A stretch of 64,000 bases of DNA from SAR202 cluster bacterium (GCA_022447825.1 JAKUTY010000003.1:1-64000), one strand, 5' to 3'. Shown: positions 46,626-56,260, numbered from the stretch's first letter. Notes: generated from the letters alone by a model not told the origin. Translations and numbers: made by a program.

Positions 46626-47765
46626 ATGAATAGAAGAATTTCAAAAAAAATATTTATAGGTGATGTCCCTGTTGGCGGCGACGCTCCAATAACTGTTCAG
46701 TCAATGACAAAAACTGACACTAGAGATGTGAAATCTACTGTTAACCAAATTATCGAACTAGCCCAATCAGGGTGTGAAATTGTCCGATGTGCAGTTCCTG
46801 ATATGGAAGCTGCAAAAGCTTTACAAGAAATTAAAAAGCTGTCTCCTATACCCGTAGTTGCAGATATTCATTTCCATCACGAATTAGCATTAGAATCTTT
46901 AAAAAGTGGCGTAGATTGCTTAAGACTTAACCCTGGAAACATCAGAGATCGCACAAAAGTCACAACTGTTGTTAAAGAAGCAAAAATTAGAGAAATCCCT
47001 ATAAGGATTGGGGTGAACTTTGGTAGTTTACCTCCTGTTGGAGGAATAGGTGTTTCCAAGGGAACTTCTCGACATAATGACGGAGTAAATTTACTTTCTA
47101 AGGGATTAATAGAAAATGAATATTCTGTTGTTGACCATATGGTTCAAACTGGATTATGGGAAATAGGTATTCTAGAAGATCTAGACTTTGATTTAATCAA
47201 GATATCTCTAAAAGCATTTGATATAGACACTACCGTTGAATCATATCGAAAAATGGCTAAATTAGTCCCATACCCACTACACTTGGGAATCACAGAGTCT
47301 GGGACTGCGAAATCAGGAAGTATCAGAAGCTCCGTAGGGTGAGGAATTCTTCTTTATGAAGGAATTGGGGACACAATTAGGGTTAGCTTAAGTGATGACC
47401 CTACTGAAGAAATTTATACTGGACTTGAAATATTAAAATCTTTAGACATTCGAAAAGAAGGGGCAGTTTTAGTCGCATGCCCTAGCTGCGGAAGGGCAGA
47501 TGTAGATGTTAGAAAATTAGCGAATGAAGTAGATGATTTACTCAAAAAAACCAAAACATCCATAAAGGTTGCAGTAATGGGATGTGAAGTCAATGGGCCC
47601 GGTGAAGCAAAAGATGCGGATGTTGGAATTGCTGCTGGGGTAGGAAGAGCTATTATATTCAGAAAAGGGCAAAAATCTAAAGTTGTACCCGAATCTGATA
47701 TGCTAACAGAGTTAATGAATGAAATATCTAAAGTAGAACAAGAAAAAAATCTGCTAACTTCTTGA
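46626..47765 (+). CDS. ispG: (E)-4-hydroxy-3-methylbut-2-enyl-diphosphate synthase interrupted by one in-frame UGA
   Basis: IspG is a [4Fe-4S] enzyme of the MEP pathway. The first 238 codons encode a normal TIM-barrel part (VPVGGDAPITVQSMTKTDTR, VADIHFHHELALESLKSGVD, LRLNPGNI, YPLHLGITESGT). At codon 239 (47340-47342) a TGA occurs within SSVG-UGA-GILLYEGIGDTIRV. The same frame continues to a complete C terminus with the cluster ligands C285 and C288 (ACPSCGR), C320 and E327 (GCEVNGPGEA). The affected position is usually Leu, Ile or Thr in homologs, not Cys. A single change TTA to TGA would explain it. Recoding as selenocysteine is possible, because selA and a Sec-type selD are present. The frame is otherwise intact and the pathway needs the enzyme. 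Confidence 0.85.
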
Positions 47766-47781
47766 ATCAAGGTCTCAAAAT

Positions 47782-49482
47782 ATGAAAATGTCTCAACTAT
47801 TTGGTCGCACATTACGTGACCAACCCGCAGAAGCCGATCTGATCAGCCATATATTGTTATTACAATCAGGAATGATTCATCAAGTTTCTACGGGTGTATA
47901 TAGCTATTTACCTTTAGCATGGAAATCTTTAAAAAAGATTGAAGCAATTATTAGGGAGGAAATGGATTCTGTGGGTGGGCAAGAAGTAAAACTAGGAATA
48001 TTGCAAACTAGAGACATTTGGAAACAATCAGGACGTGATGAAATTTATGGCCCAGACATGCTTCGCCTTAAAGACAGAAGAGACAGAGAACTAGCTTTAC
48101 CACCAACAAATGAAGAATTAATAACAGAAACAGTAAAAAGTTTCGTGCAAAGCTATAATGACTTGCCGTTCGTACTATATCAAATCCAAACTAAATTTCG
48201 AGATGAACCTCGTCCTAGGGGTGGATTAATTCGTGTCAGAGAATTTGACATGATGGACGCATACAGTTTTGACATAGACGATGATGGATTAGATATCAAT
48301 TATCAAGAGATAATTAAAGCATATTCTAAGGCTTTTGAAAGGTGTGGAATCAAAACTGTAATTGTTGATGCAGATAGTGGTGCTATTGGTGGAAAAGATT
48401 CTAAAGAATTCATTTTATTAGCAGAATCAGGAGAAGATACAATAATTTTATGCCCTAAATGTGATTATGCTGCCAATGATGAAAAAGCTGATTTTCAAAT
48501 ACCCAATAATAATCCTGAATCTGCTAATCCTTTAAAAACTATAGCTACTCCTAATCAAACTACAATTGAAGAAATAAGTGATTTTTTAAACATATCACCA
48601 CAAAAAACTATTAAAACGATTGCCTACATGTCAGACACAGAAATCGTTCTAGTTTCAATACGCGGAGATTTAGAAATTAATGAAGTTAAACTAAAAAACT
48701 TTCTGAAAGCTACAGAATTAGTTTTAGCAACTGATGAAGATCTACAAAAGGCTAATTTAATTAAAGGATATTTATCCCCAATTCATAAGGAAATCAAAAC
48801 TATCGTCGATAAATCAATTTTTCAAGATACTAATTACTGTGCGGGGGCAAATAAATTTGGATTTCACTATCTTAACGCGATTTTAGGTAGAGATATAATA
48901 CCTACTGCTCAAATTGACATAGCATTAGCAAAAGATGGTTTCAGATGCATAAAGTGTCCTGGAACACTAAAATCTAAACGGGGAATTGAAATTGGGCATG
49001 GATTTAAATTAGGAACAACTTATTCAACCAGTATGAATGCAAACTTTTTAAACCAAGACGGCCAACCTACCCCCATCATGATGGGATGTTACGGAATAGG
49101 GATTGGAAGAATCCTAGCTGGAAGTATCGAGCAACATGCTGATGAAAAAGGAATTGTTTTTCCTAAAAATATTGCTCCTTATCAGGCCATAATAGTTTCT
49201 TTAAATACTGACAAAGAAGAAATCCAGAAAATTTCTTTAGAAATTTATGATCACCTAAATGCAAATGGAATAGAAACCATAATTGATGATCGAAATACTT
49301 CTGCCGGTGTGAAATTCAACGATGCTGATTTATTAGGAATCCCTGTGAGAATTGTTGTAAGTTCAAGAAATATATCTAAAAATTCAGTTGAAATCAAAAC
49401 TAGAATTTCTACTGATGGAGAACTAATCCCATTAGAGTCAGTCTTACAAAAAAGTAATCAATTATTGAATGATTATTTCTAA
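47782..49482 (+). CDS. proS: Prolyl-tRNA synthetase
   Basis: ProS charges tRNA(Pro). The 566-residue bacterial-type enzyme has the class II motif 1 region VGGQEVKLGILQ, motif 2 in FRDEPRPRGGLIRVREF, DAYSFDIDDDGL, and the inserted editing domain (residues about 225-400) with NYCAGANKFGFHYLNA. Motif 3 is GCYGIGIGRILAGSIEQ, and the C-terminal anticodon-binding domain has DDRNTSAGVKFNDADLLGIP. It is full length and starts 16 bases after ispG. Confidence 0.96.
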   Translation: MKMSQLFGRTLRDQPAEADLISHILLLQSGMIHQVSTGVYSYLPLAWKSLKKIEAIIREEMDSVGGQEVKLGILQTRDIWKQSGRDEIYGPDMLRLKDRRDRELALPPTNEELITETVKSFVQSYNDLPFVLYQIQTKFRDEPRPRGGLIRVREFDMMDAYSFDIDDDGLDINYQEIIKAYSKAFERCGIKTVIVDADSGAIGGKDSKEFILLAESGEDTIILCPKCDYAANDEKADFQIPNNNPESANPLKTIATPNQTTIEEISDFLNISPQKTIKTIAYMSDTEIVLVSIRGDLEINEVKLKNFLKATELVLATDEDLQKANLIKGYLSPIHKEIKTIVDKSIFQDTNYCAGANKFGFHYLNAILGRDIIPTAQIDIALAKDGFRCIKCPGTLKSKRGIEIGHGFKLGTTYSTSMNANFLNQDGQPTPIMMGCYGIGIGRILAGSIEQHADEKGIVFPKNIAPYQAIIVSLNTDKEEIQKISLEIYDHLNANGIETIIDDRNTSAGVKFNDADLLGIPVRIVVSSRNISKNSVEIKTRISTDGELIPLESVLQKSNQLLNDYF

Positions 49483-49543
49483 AGATTGATGCTACTTCTA
49501 ACACAGTGTAATATCAGCTAAATCAATTCTATATGAGGTTATA

Positions 49544-50707
49544 ATGACACTTCCTGAAAGACTAAAGTTTGGTATATTCATGGGACCTTTCCACGTTTTA
49601 GGAGATAATCCCACTTTAGCATTGGAAAGAGATTTAGAAACAATTCAATGGTTAGACTATTTAGATTTTGATGAAGCATGGGTTGGCGAGCATCACAGTG
49701 CTGGTTGGGAGACAATAGCGTCTCCTGAGGTGTTTATTGGAGTGGCTGCAGAAAGAACCAAAAACATCAAACTCGGAACAGGTGTAGCAAGTTTACCTTA
49801 TCATCACCCCTTAATGGTAACTAACAGAATGGTTCTGTTAGACCACCTAACAAGAGGAAGAGTCATGTTAGGTGTTGGACCTGGAGCATTAGTTTCAGAT
49901 GCTTACCAATTAGGAATCGATCCTAATACACAAAGACCTAGAATGGATGAATCAATCGGAATAATTAAACGACTACTTACTGAGGATGACCCTATAACCC
50001 ATGAATCTGATTGGTTCACTTTAAGAGAAGCAAGAACTCAATTAAAGCCATACACTAAACCTCATTTCCCTATTGCAGTTGCAGCATCTCAATCACCTTC
50101 GGGTATGGTAGCAGCAGGTAAACATGGACTTGGAGTTTTATCTGTCAGCGTGGTTAGAGGAGGCAGTATTGCTTCAAATTTGGGAGACTTTTGGAAAATA
50201 GCTGAAGAAACAGCTGAAGAACATAACCAAAAGGTATCCAGGAAAGATTGGAGGATTGTACTAAATGTCCATCTAGCCGATTCAAAAAAAGAAGCAATGA
50301 ATCAAATTAGAGAAAAAGCTGCTGCATATCAACTAGATTACTTCCATAAAACTGTCGGGTTCCCATTTGATTATGACGGACCACGCGATAAAATCGTTAA
50401 CTACATGGTGGATAATGGCGCTTGGTGCGTAGGCACTCCTGATGATTTAATACAAAAAATCAAAGAGCTTCAAGAACAAACTGGTGGTTTTGGTGGATTT
50501 ATGATTCAAGCTACTGAATGGGGTAACAGAGAACAAGTAAAATACAGCTATGAACTTATTTCTAGATATGTGATGCCACATTTTCAAGGTTCATTAACAA
50601 ATTTAACATCATCTCAAAAATGGGTTGAATCTCACAGAGAAGAATTACTAGACCTGAGAAACCAATCCTTAGACCAAGCGATGAAATCATTTACTTCTAA
50701 AAAATAA
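49544..50707 (+). CDS. LLM-class flavin-dependent oxidoreductase
   Basis: This 387-residue protein has the bacterial-luciferase-like TIM barrel. FGIFMGPFHVLGDNPTLALE is the start, and AWVGEHHSAGWETIASPEVF contains the conserved E-H-H. LGTGVASLPYHHPLMVTNRM, RGRVMLGVGPGALVSD and AVAASQSPSGMVAAGKHGLG follow. Related enzymes are limonene 1,2-monooxygenase-like and use reduced FMN and O2 on small organics. SAR202-type marine Chloroflexota are known for many such paralogs. The substrate is not evident. It precedes a TPP enzyme gene by 15 bases, and GAGG precedes the ATG. Confidence 0.85.
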   Translation: MTLPERLKFGIFMGPFHVLGDNPTLALERDLETIQWLDYLDFDEAWVGEHHSAGWETIASPEVFIGVAAERTKNIKLGTGVASLPYHHPLMVTNRMVLLDHLTRGRVMLGVGPGALVSDAYQLGIDPNTQRPRMDESIGIIKRLLTEDDPITHESDWFTLREARTQLKPYTKPHFPIAVAASQSPSGMVAAGKHGLGVLSVSVVRGGSIASNLGDFWKIAEETAEEHNQKVSRKDWRIVLNVHLADSKKEAMNQIREKAAAYQLDYFHKTVGFPFDYDGPRDKIVNYMVDNGAWCVGTPDDLIQKIKELQEQTGGFGGFMIQATEWGNREQVKYSYELISRYVMPHFQGSLTNLTSSQKWVESHREELLDLRNQSLDQAMKSFTSKK

Positions 50708-50722
50708 ATACTGGAGACAAAC

Positions 50723-52336
50723 ATGCCTAAAATGACAGGTGGAGAAGCATTAGCAAAATCACTTTACAGAGAAGGAGTACGAGTAATTTTCGGACTTCCA
50801 GGCGTTCAACTGTACGGCCTTCTAGACGGTCTCGCAAAAGAACCGGGAATTAGATTTATCAACACGCGGCATGAGCAAGCCACGACCTATATGGCTGATG
50901 GATTTGCTAGAGCTAGCGGAGAAATCGGTACAGCATTAGTTGTTCCTGGGCCTGGTTTACAAAATGCCAGCGCAGGCTTGGGCACTGCTTATTCTGCATC
51001 GTCTCCTGTTTTGCTAGTCTCTGGTCAAGTTGAAAGAGACCATATTAATTTGGAAAGAGGAATGTTGCATGAAATTAAAGGGCAAATGGAAACTATTAAG
51101 CCTATTACTAAACATCAACGTCTAATTTTAGACCCGACTGAAATACCTGAAGCAGTACATGAAGCTTTTGAACAATTACAAACAGGAAGACCAAGGCCTG
51201 TAGAAATAGAGATACCTCCAGAAACATTATATGAAATAGCGGAAGTCGAATTACTAGAAGCTGGAATATATGAAAGACCTTCTGCGAATCCTGAAAGCAT
51301 CACAGCAGGAGTTCAAACTATTGTGAACGCCAAAAACCCAATTATTTGGGCGGGTGGTGGAGTTATATCTTCTGAATCTTCTAAAGAACTAACAGATTTA
51401 GCAGAATATTTACAAGCACCTGTTATTACTACTGGTGAGGGTAGAGGCTCTATTTCTGATAAAAACTACCTCTCTATGGGCAGTTTCAGGTTCAAAAACG
51501 ATACATTTTTCGAAACCGAAATTAATGATTTTGATCTTGTAATCGCAGTAGGAACTAGAATGCTCAATACTGAATATTTTGAAAAACAGAAAATTTTACA
51601 AATAGATATTGATGATGAAGAAATTGGAAGAAATTACAAAAACACTCAAGGGATTCTAGGAGATGCAAAAAAAAGTTTGCAAAATCTATTAAGTGAACTT
51701 AAAAATCAAATCCCCCCAAAAAACAGTAGAAAAGATGAATTGATTTCTATGAAACAAAAACGTTTTAATCCTGACACTATTATTGAACCTCAACATTCGT
51801 ATATAGAAGCAATTCGTTCAGCACTTCCAGAAGACGGTATTCTAGTAGCTGGAATGACTCAACTAGGTTATTACAGTCGTAATAGATTTGAAGTATATGA
51901 GCCTCGGACATACATCACTTCTTCATACTACGGTAATTTAGGATATGCATTCCCAACAGCACTTGGGGCAAAAGTTGCACAACCTGACAAAGCAGTGGTA
52001 GCTATATCAGGTGACGGTGGATTCATGTTCAATGTACAAGAATTAGCTACTGCAGTCAGGCATAATATTAATGTAGTGACAGTTTTATTTAATGACAATG
52101 CTTACGGTAATGTAATGAGAGACCAAGTGAACATGTTTGATGGAAGAGAATATGGTGCACGAGTCACAAACCCTGATTTCATCAAACTTGCAGAATCTTT
52201 TGGAGTTAATGCTATTCGGGTTGAAAATGGCGCTGAAGAACTAAAAGCAGCAATAACAACAGCATTACAAATAGATCAACCTACTTTAATTGAAGTACCT
52301 GTAGGAGAAATGCCTAATCCATTCAGACATTATTAA
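50723..52336 (+). CDS. Thiamine-diphosphate-dependent enzyme, acetolactate-synthase-like
   Basis: This 537-residue protein has the three-domain ALS/pyruvate-oxidase fold. The N-terminal Pyr domain has RHEQATTYMADGFARASGE, with the catalytic glutamate. The middle FAD/DHS-like domain includes IIWAGGGVISSESSKEL, and the C-terminal PP domain has the TPP motif ISGDGGFMFNVQELATAVRH followed by NDNAYGNV. It belongs to the large group that includes ALS, benzoylformate decarboxylase and related enzymes, and is probably not the valine-pathway ALS because no small subunit or ilvC is near. The substrate is unknown. It is co-transcribed with the LLM enzyme. Confidence 0.82.
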   Translation: MPKMTGGEALAKSLYREGVRVIFGLPGVQLYGLLDGLAKEPGIRFINTRHEQATTYMADGFARASGEIGTALVVPGPGLQNASAGLGTAYSASSPVLLVSGQVERDHINLERGMLHEIKGQMETIKPITKHQRLILDPTEIPEAVHEAFEQLQTGRPRPVEIEIPPETLYEIAEVELLEAGIYERPSANPESITAGVQTIVNAKNPIIWAGGGVISSESSKELTDLAEYLQAPVITTGEGRGSISDKNYLSMGSFRFKNDTFFETEINDFDLVIAVGTRMLNTEYFEKQKILQIDIDDEEIGRNYKNTQGILGDAKKSLQNLLSELKNQIPPKNSRKDELISMKQKRFNPDTIIEPQHSYIEAIRSALPEDGILVAGMTQLGYYSRNRFEVYEPRTYITSSYYGNLGYAFPTALGAKVAQPDKAVVAISGDGGFMFNVQELATAVRHNINVVTVLFNDNAYGNVMRDQVNMFDGREYGARVTNPDFIKLAESFGVNAIRVENGAEELKAAITTALQIDQPTLIEVPVGEMPNPFRHY

Positions 52337-52344
52337 ATGTTAAA

Positions 52345-53463
52345 TTATTTTTTCCAATTCATTGGAATAGATAATTCAGCCCAAATATCCTCAAACCATT
52401 CAACAACTTCGTAGTGTAAAGGAATCCCTTCTTCACTACGAAGCTTATGCTCTTCAACTTCGGGAAGGCCGGGATACATTACTCGATCATGACCCGGAGC
52501 AGGTTTACTAGTTTTTAACATTGTCAAAAATTCATCCAAGGTTTCCTTGAATTCTCCTGTGTCCATAAAAGCTTCAATATTATAAGCAGCTACATAATGC
52601 CCAAAATTTGGTCTCCCTGGATTGATGCCATATCCTCCACCAGACATGATTCCTCCTAAAATATCAACGACACACATAAAACCATATCCTTTATGAGACC
52701 CTAATTCACGAGTTCCTCCAACAGGTAAAAGATACGAAGAAGCACCACCTTCACGATCAGACAAGTCATATCCAGGAGGAGGAGGATCAACCTCATTCAT
52801 AATTGGATTACCTTGAGAGTCAGCAACCCAACCTCCTAAAAGTCGAGTTTCATTTCTTCTAGCTAACCCTAATTTATTTCCTGCTACAGCACTCATAGCA
52901 GCATCAAATACAAATGGGCCTTCTTTTAGCCCTGGTGCTGCAACTGCAATTGGGTTTGTTCCTAATAAAGGCTCAGAGCCCCATGTTGGTAGCACACTTG
53001 GAGGGCATGACGTCATACACATTCCAATCATATCTTTTTCAGCGGCTCTCAAAGCATGGTATGAAGCCATACCTAAATGTCTAGAATTATGAATTGTAAC
53101 TACACCCATTCCAACTTTTTCAGCTTTCTCTATAGCAATATCCATTGCCCTTGCTGCCATTACAATTCCTATACCTTTATCTCCATCAATATTTGCAGTA
53201 GAAGGAGTTTCTCTAGTGATTTGCCAATTGGGAGTAGGATTGATATCACCATCTCCATATCCTGTAACATATGATCGCAACATATTTGAGACCCCATGAG
53301 TCTCAACTCCTCTCATATCAGCTTTAATTAAAACATCTGCTGCTAATTCAATATCACTTTTTGACAAACCCATTTTAGAGAATATTGCCTCAACAGTTTC
53401 TCTTAAATTATTCTCTGAAACTATCACTTGGTCTTTTGGTTGCACTTTAAATTGTTCTAACAA
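52345..53463 (-). CDS. Ldh-family NAD(P)-dependent oxidoreductase (malate/lactate/ureidoglycolate type)
   Basis: This 372-residue protein fits the type-2 malate/L-lactate dehydrogenase family (Ldh_2). It has VETHGVSNMLRSYVTGYGDG, GDKGIGIVMAARAMDIAIEK, HNSRHLGMASYHALRAAEKD (with the catalytic histidine), TNPIAVAAPG, VFDAAMSAVAGNKLGLA and GSHKGYGFMCVVDILGGIMSG. Members oxidise 2-hydroxy acids such as malate, sulfolactate, ureidoglycolate or delta-1-piperideine-2-carboxylate. The substrate is not evident. It converges with the TPP enzyme gene. Confidence 0.88.
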   Translation of the reverse strand: MLEQFKVQPKDQVIVSENNLRETVEAIFSKMGLSKSDIELAADVLIKADMRGVETHGVSNMLRSYVTGYGDGDINPTPNWQITRETPSTANIDGDKGIGIVMAARAMDIAIEKAEKVGMGVVTIHNSRHLGMASYHALRAAEKDMIGMCMTSCPPSVLPTWGSEPLLGTNPIAVAAPGLKEGPFVFDAAMSAVAGNKLGLARRNETRLLGGWVADSQGNPIMNEVDPPPPGYDLSDREGGASSYLLPVGGTRELGSHKGYGFMCVVDILGGIMSGGGYGINPGRPNFGHYVAAYNIEAFMDTGEFKETLDEFLTMLKTSKPAPGHDRVMYPGLPEVEEHKLRSEEGIPLHYEVVEWFEDIWAELSIPMNWKK

Positions 53464-53538
53464 TTTTGACTCCTAGATTTTTTGGGAATTCTACGCTTTG
53501 ACAATACATGACACAAGTTCAAATAAGTAAGTATAGAC

Positions 53539-53566
53539 TTAACATTTTTGTTAACATATACGTTAA
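53539..53566. promoter_or_regulatory. Operator-like overlapping TTAAC/GTTAA palindromes
   Basis: Two 16-bp inverted repeats, TTAACATTTTTGTTAA and TTAACATATACGTTAA, share their central GTTAAC and are offset by 12 bases. They lie 21 bases before the ATG of the ABC permease, where a regulator could block transcription or translation. The pattern fits cooperative binding of two dimers. No known motif is recognised. Confidence 0.5.
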
Positions 53567-53587
53567 AAACAAAAAAACTAATTATTT

Positions 53588-55159
53588 ATGATAAAAAACA
53601 CGCCCTATTGGGTTCTAATACCATCTTCCATATTAACAACAATTATAATTGCGCCTTTACTGTATCTAATATTAAAATCTATTACTGCAAATAGTGATAT
53701 TTGGGAATGGATTTTCAGGTGGCAAACATTATTAATTATTGTTAGATCACTGGCTTTAGTTGCTACTGTTTCAGTAATTTCTCTAATTATCGCCCTACCC
53801 TTATCAATTCTAACTACTAAAACAGATTTACCATTTAAATCTATTTTCACAATCTCTCATGCTCTACCATTGGTCATCCCAAGTTATGTAGGGGCTTATC
53901 TTTTCATGACCGCATTCAGTCCAAAAGGCTTATTTTACAAATTTATATCAAATTATTTTGAAATTAACTCAATCCCAAATCTTTATGGATTTTGGGGAGC
54001 CGCAATTGTTTTGTCTTTATTAAATTTCCCATATTTATTTTTAACATTAAGAGCAACATTAATTAGAATAGATCCGGAAATTGAAGAAAGTGCAAAACTG
54101 TTAGGTTTAAACGATTTTTCAATAATCTACAAAATCATTCTTCCTCAACTCAAACCAGCTATTTTTTCGGGAATTCTAATAATCAGCCTTTACACTTTAA
54201 GTGACTTTGGAGCAGTTTCATTACTTAGGTTCAAAACATTTACATGGGCAATTTTCTTAGAATATGAAACCGGAGGGTCACATTCTGCAGCTATACTTTC
54301 AGTAGGGTTATTTATTATTGCAATGAAATTGATTATCTTAGAAGCTTTAGTTAATAAAAATTTTCGGTACCATAGCATTAAGAGTGTAGGTCAAAAAAAA
54401 CCATTAATACTCAAACTCAATAAGTTTAAAATCCCTTGTATATTCTTATGTTTAATAGTTTTTACTTTTTCTTTATTAGTTCCTATATCTGTTTTAAGTT
54501 TTTGGTTAGTTAGAGGAATTTATCATGGAGAGATAGTTTCAATTGATTATTTGCCTATATTCAATTCTATTTACATCTCAATGCTAACTACAATAACCGT
54601 CATATTATTTGCAATTCCACTTTCATTTTTAACAATCAGATATAAAAGTATTTTAGGTAAAATATTAGAAAGGTTAAGTTTCATAGGCTTTGCACTACCT
54701 ACAATTTCTGTGTCATTAGGACTTGTTTATATTGGAGCAAGAATTGGATCCCCTATTTATCAGTCAACATTGATGTTGATAATAGGCTGTTTAATATTAT
54801 GCCTACCTGTTGCTCTAGGTCCGATCAAATCACGTTTATTACAAATAAATCCAAATTTAGAAGATGCAGGAAAAACTTTAGGGTTCAGTAATATTATTTC
54901 AACTTTTAGAATCACTCTCCCAATTTTGAGACCAGGATTAGTAATGTCTTCATCATTAGTATTTTTTGTTACTATGAAAGAACTTCCTGCAGTATTATTT
55001 TTATCTCCTCTAAATTTCCCCACGTTGTCTACAAGAATTTGGAGTTATACATCTGAAGCTTTTTTCGCAAAAGCGGCTGTTCCGTCACTAATTTTAATTT
55101 TTTGTTCCTCTATAATATTTGCAATATTTCTTTATAAAAGTAAATTGGATTTTTCTTAA
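53588..55159 (+). CDS. ABC transporter permease, ferric-iron (FbpB/SfuB) type
   Basis: This 523-residue protein contains two homologous permease halves with about 12 membrane helices in all. Each half ends in an EAA loop: IEESAKLLGLNDFSIIYKII near residue 180 and LEDAGKTLGFSNIISTFRIT near residue 430. Such fused permeases occur in the iron(III) and thiamine/putrescine-type importers. The ATPase gene follows directly, but no periplasmic binding protein gene lies next to it. No good Shine-Dalgarno sequence is visible. Confidence 0.82.
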   Translation: MIKNTPYWVLIPSSILTTIIIAPLLYLILKSITANSDIWEWIFRWQTLLIIVRSLALVATVSVISLIIALPLSILTTKTDLPFKSIFTISHALPLVIPSYVGAYLFMTAFSPKGLFYKFISNYFEINSIPNLYGFWGAAIVLSLLNFPYLFLTLRATLIRIDPEIEESAKLLGLNDFSIIYKIILPQLKPAIFSGILIISLYTLSDFGAVSLLRFKTFTWAIFLEYETGGSHSAAILSVGLFIIAMKLIILEALVNKNFRYHSIKSVGQKKPLILKLNKFKIPCIFLCLIVFTFSLLVPISVLSFWLVRGIYHGEIVSIDYLPIFNSIYISMLTTITVILFAIPLSFLTIRYKSILGKILERLSFIGFALPTISVSLGLVYIGARIGSPIYQSTLMLIIGCLILCLPVALGPIKSRLLQINPNLEDAGKTLGFSNIISTFRITLPILRPGLVMSSSLVFFVTMKELPAVLFLSPLNFPTLSTRIWSYTSEAFFAKAAVPSLILIFCSSIIFAIFLYKSKLDFS

Positions 55160-56202
55160 TGATAAAAAAACAGACTGTTATATCCTGTAAAAACTTATCA
55201 AAATCATTTAGTTCTACACTAGCAGTTAACAATGTATCTTTAGAATTATTTGAAGGTGAAACTTTAGGTGTATTAGGGTCAAGTGGGTGTGGTAAAACGA
55301 CACTTCTAAGGCTAATAGCGGGACTTGAAACACCTGATAAAGGGGAAATACAAATTTCTAATTCTATCGTTCAAAACTCTGAAATCCACATTCCTACTCA
55401 CAAAAGAAATCTAGGAATGGTATTTCAAGACTACGCATTATTTCCTCATATGACTGTGAAACAAAATATTTTATTCGGACATCAAACTGAGAATAAAACT
55501 ACCACTTTAAAGCACTTGTTAGAACTTACCAGACTTAATGGACTTGCAGACAGATTTCCTAACGAACTTTCTGGTGGGCAACAACAACGTGTAGCACTAG
55601 CTAGAACATTAGCAACTACACCAGAATTAATTTTGATGGATGAACCCCTATCAAATTTGGATGCATCATTAAGAAAGGATGTTCGAAATGAAATAAACGA
55701 AATACTAGTATCAAGTAAAACAGCATGTATTTTTGTTACACATGATAAAGAAGAAGCCTTTACTATTTCAGACCGAGTTGCTGTGATGGATCAAGGAAAA
55801 ATAGAACAACTAGATCCTCCTGATAAAATTTATTTTTGGCCTGAATCAAAAAAAGTGGCTATTTTAGGTGGCACCTGTGAATTTATCCCTGGGGTTATTG
55901 AACAGAAAATAGTTAAGACTATTCTTGGGGATTTACCTTTAAGAAAACCTAACGAATTCGAAAACGGTACAGAAGTTTCTGTTGCAACAAGACCTACAGA
56001 TTTTGAAATCACTGTCTCTCCAAATGGAAGATGTATAGTTGTTGATAAAAAATTTACTGGAGACGAAAATATGTTTTCCATTCAACTCCCCACTGGTGAA
56101 CATTTACAATGTAAACACAAAATTCATACATCTTTATTTTCAGGCTTGAAAGTAAATCTGACTGCCAACCCCCATACAAAGTTCAATACTTTTTTACCTT
56201 AA
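55159..56202 (+). CDS. ABC transporter ATP-binding protein, ferric-iron (FbpC) type
   Basis: This 347-residue ATPase has Walker A LGSSGCGKTTLLRLIAG, Q-loop MVFQDYALFP, signature LSGGQQQRVALART, Walker B LILMDEPLSNLD, and H-loop FVTHDKEEA. It ends with a C-terminal TOBE-like domain of about 110 residues. SKVAILGGTCEFIPG-like spacing in that domain is seen in the FbpC/PotA group. Its start overlaps the permease stop by one base. It fits import of iron(III), thiamine or polyamine. Confidence 0.88.
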   Translation: MIKKQTVISCKNLSKSFSSTLAVNNVSLELFEGETLGVLGSSGCGKTTLLRLIAGLETPDKGEIQISNSIVQNSEIHIPTHKRNLGMVFQDYALFPHMTVKQNILFGHQTENKTTTLKHLLELTRLNGLADRFPNELSGGQQQRVALARTLATTPELILMDEPLSNLDASLRKDVRNEINEILVSSKTACIFVTHDKEEAFTISDRVAVMDQGKIEQLDPPDKIYFWPESKKVAILGGTCEFIPGVIEQKIVKTILGDLPLRKPNEFENGTEVSVATRPTDFEITVSPNGRCIVVDKKFTGDENMFSIQLPTGEHLQCKHKIHTSLFSGLKVNLTANPHTKFNTFLP

Positions 56203-56260
56203 TTGTATATTTGTAAAGTAATTAGTATCCTAGATACACCCCAATCAAAAAATCAATCTT

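Noticed and set aside
46626-47765. UGA read as tryptophan (altered genetic code) to explain ispG
   Set aside because: TGA is used as a normal stop here, for example at the ends of the rhomboid, EVE and selD genes and of ispG itself, and tryptophan positions are encoded by TGG.
46626-47765. Frameshift in ispG
   Set aside because: The two halves are in the same frame, separated only by the TGA codon, so no insertion or deletion is needed.
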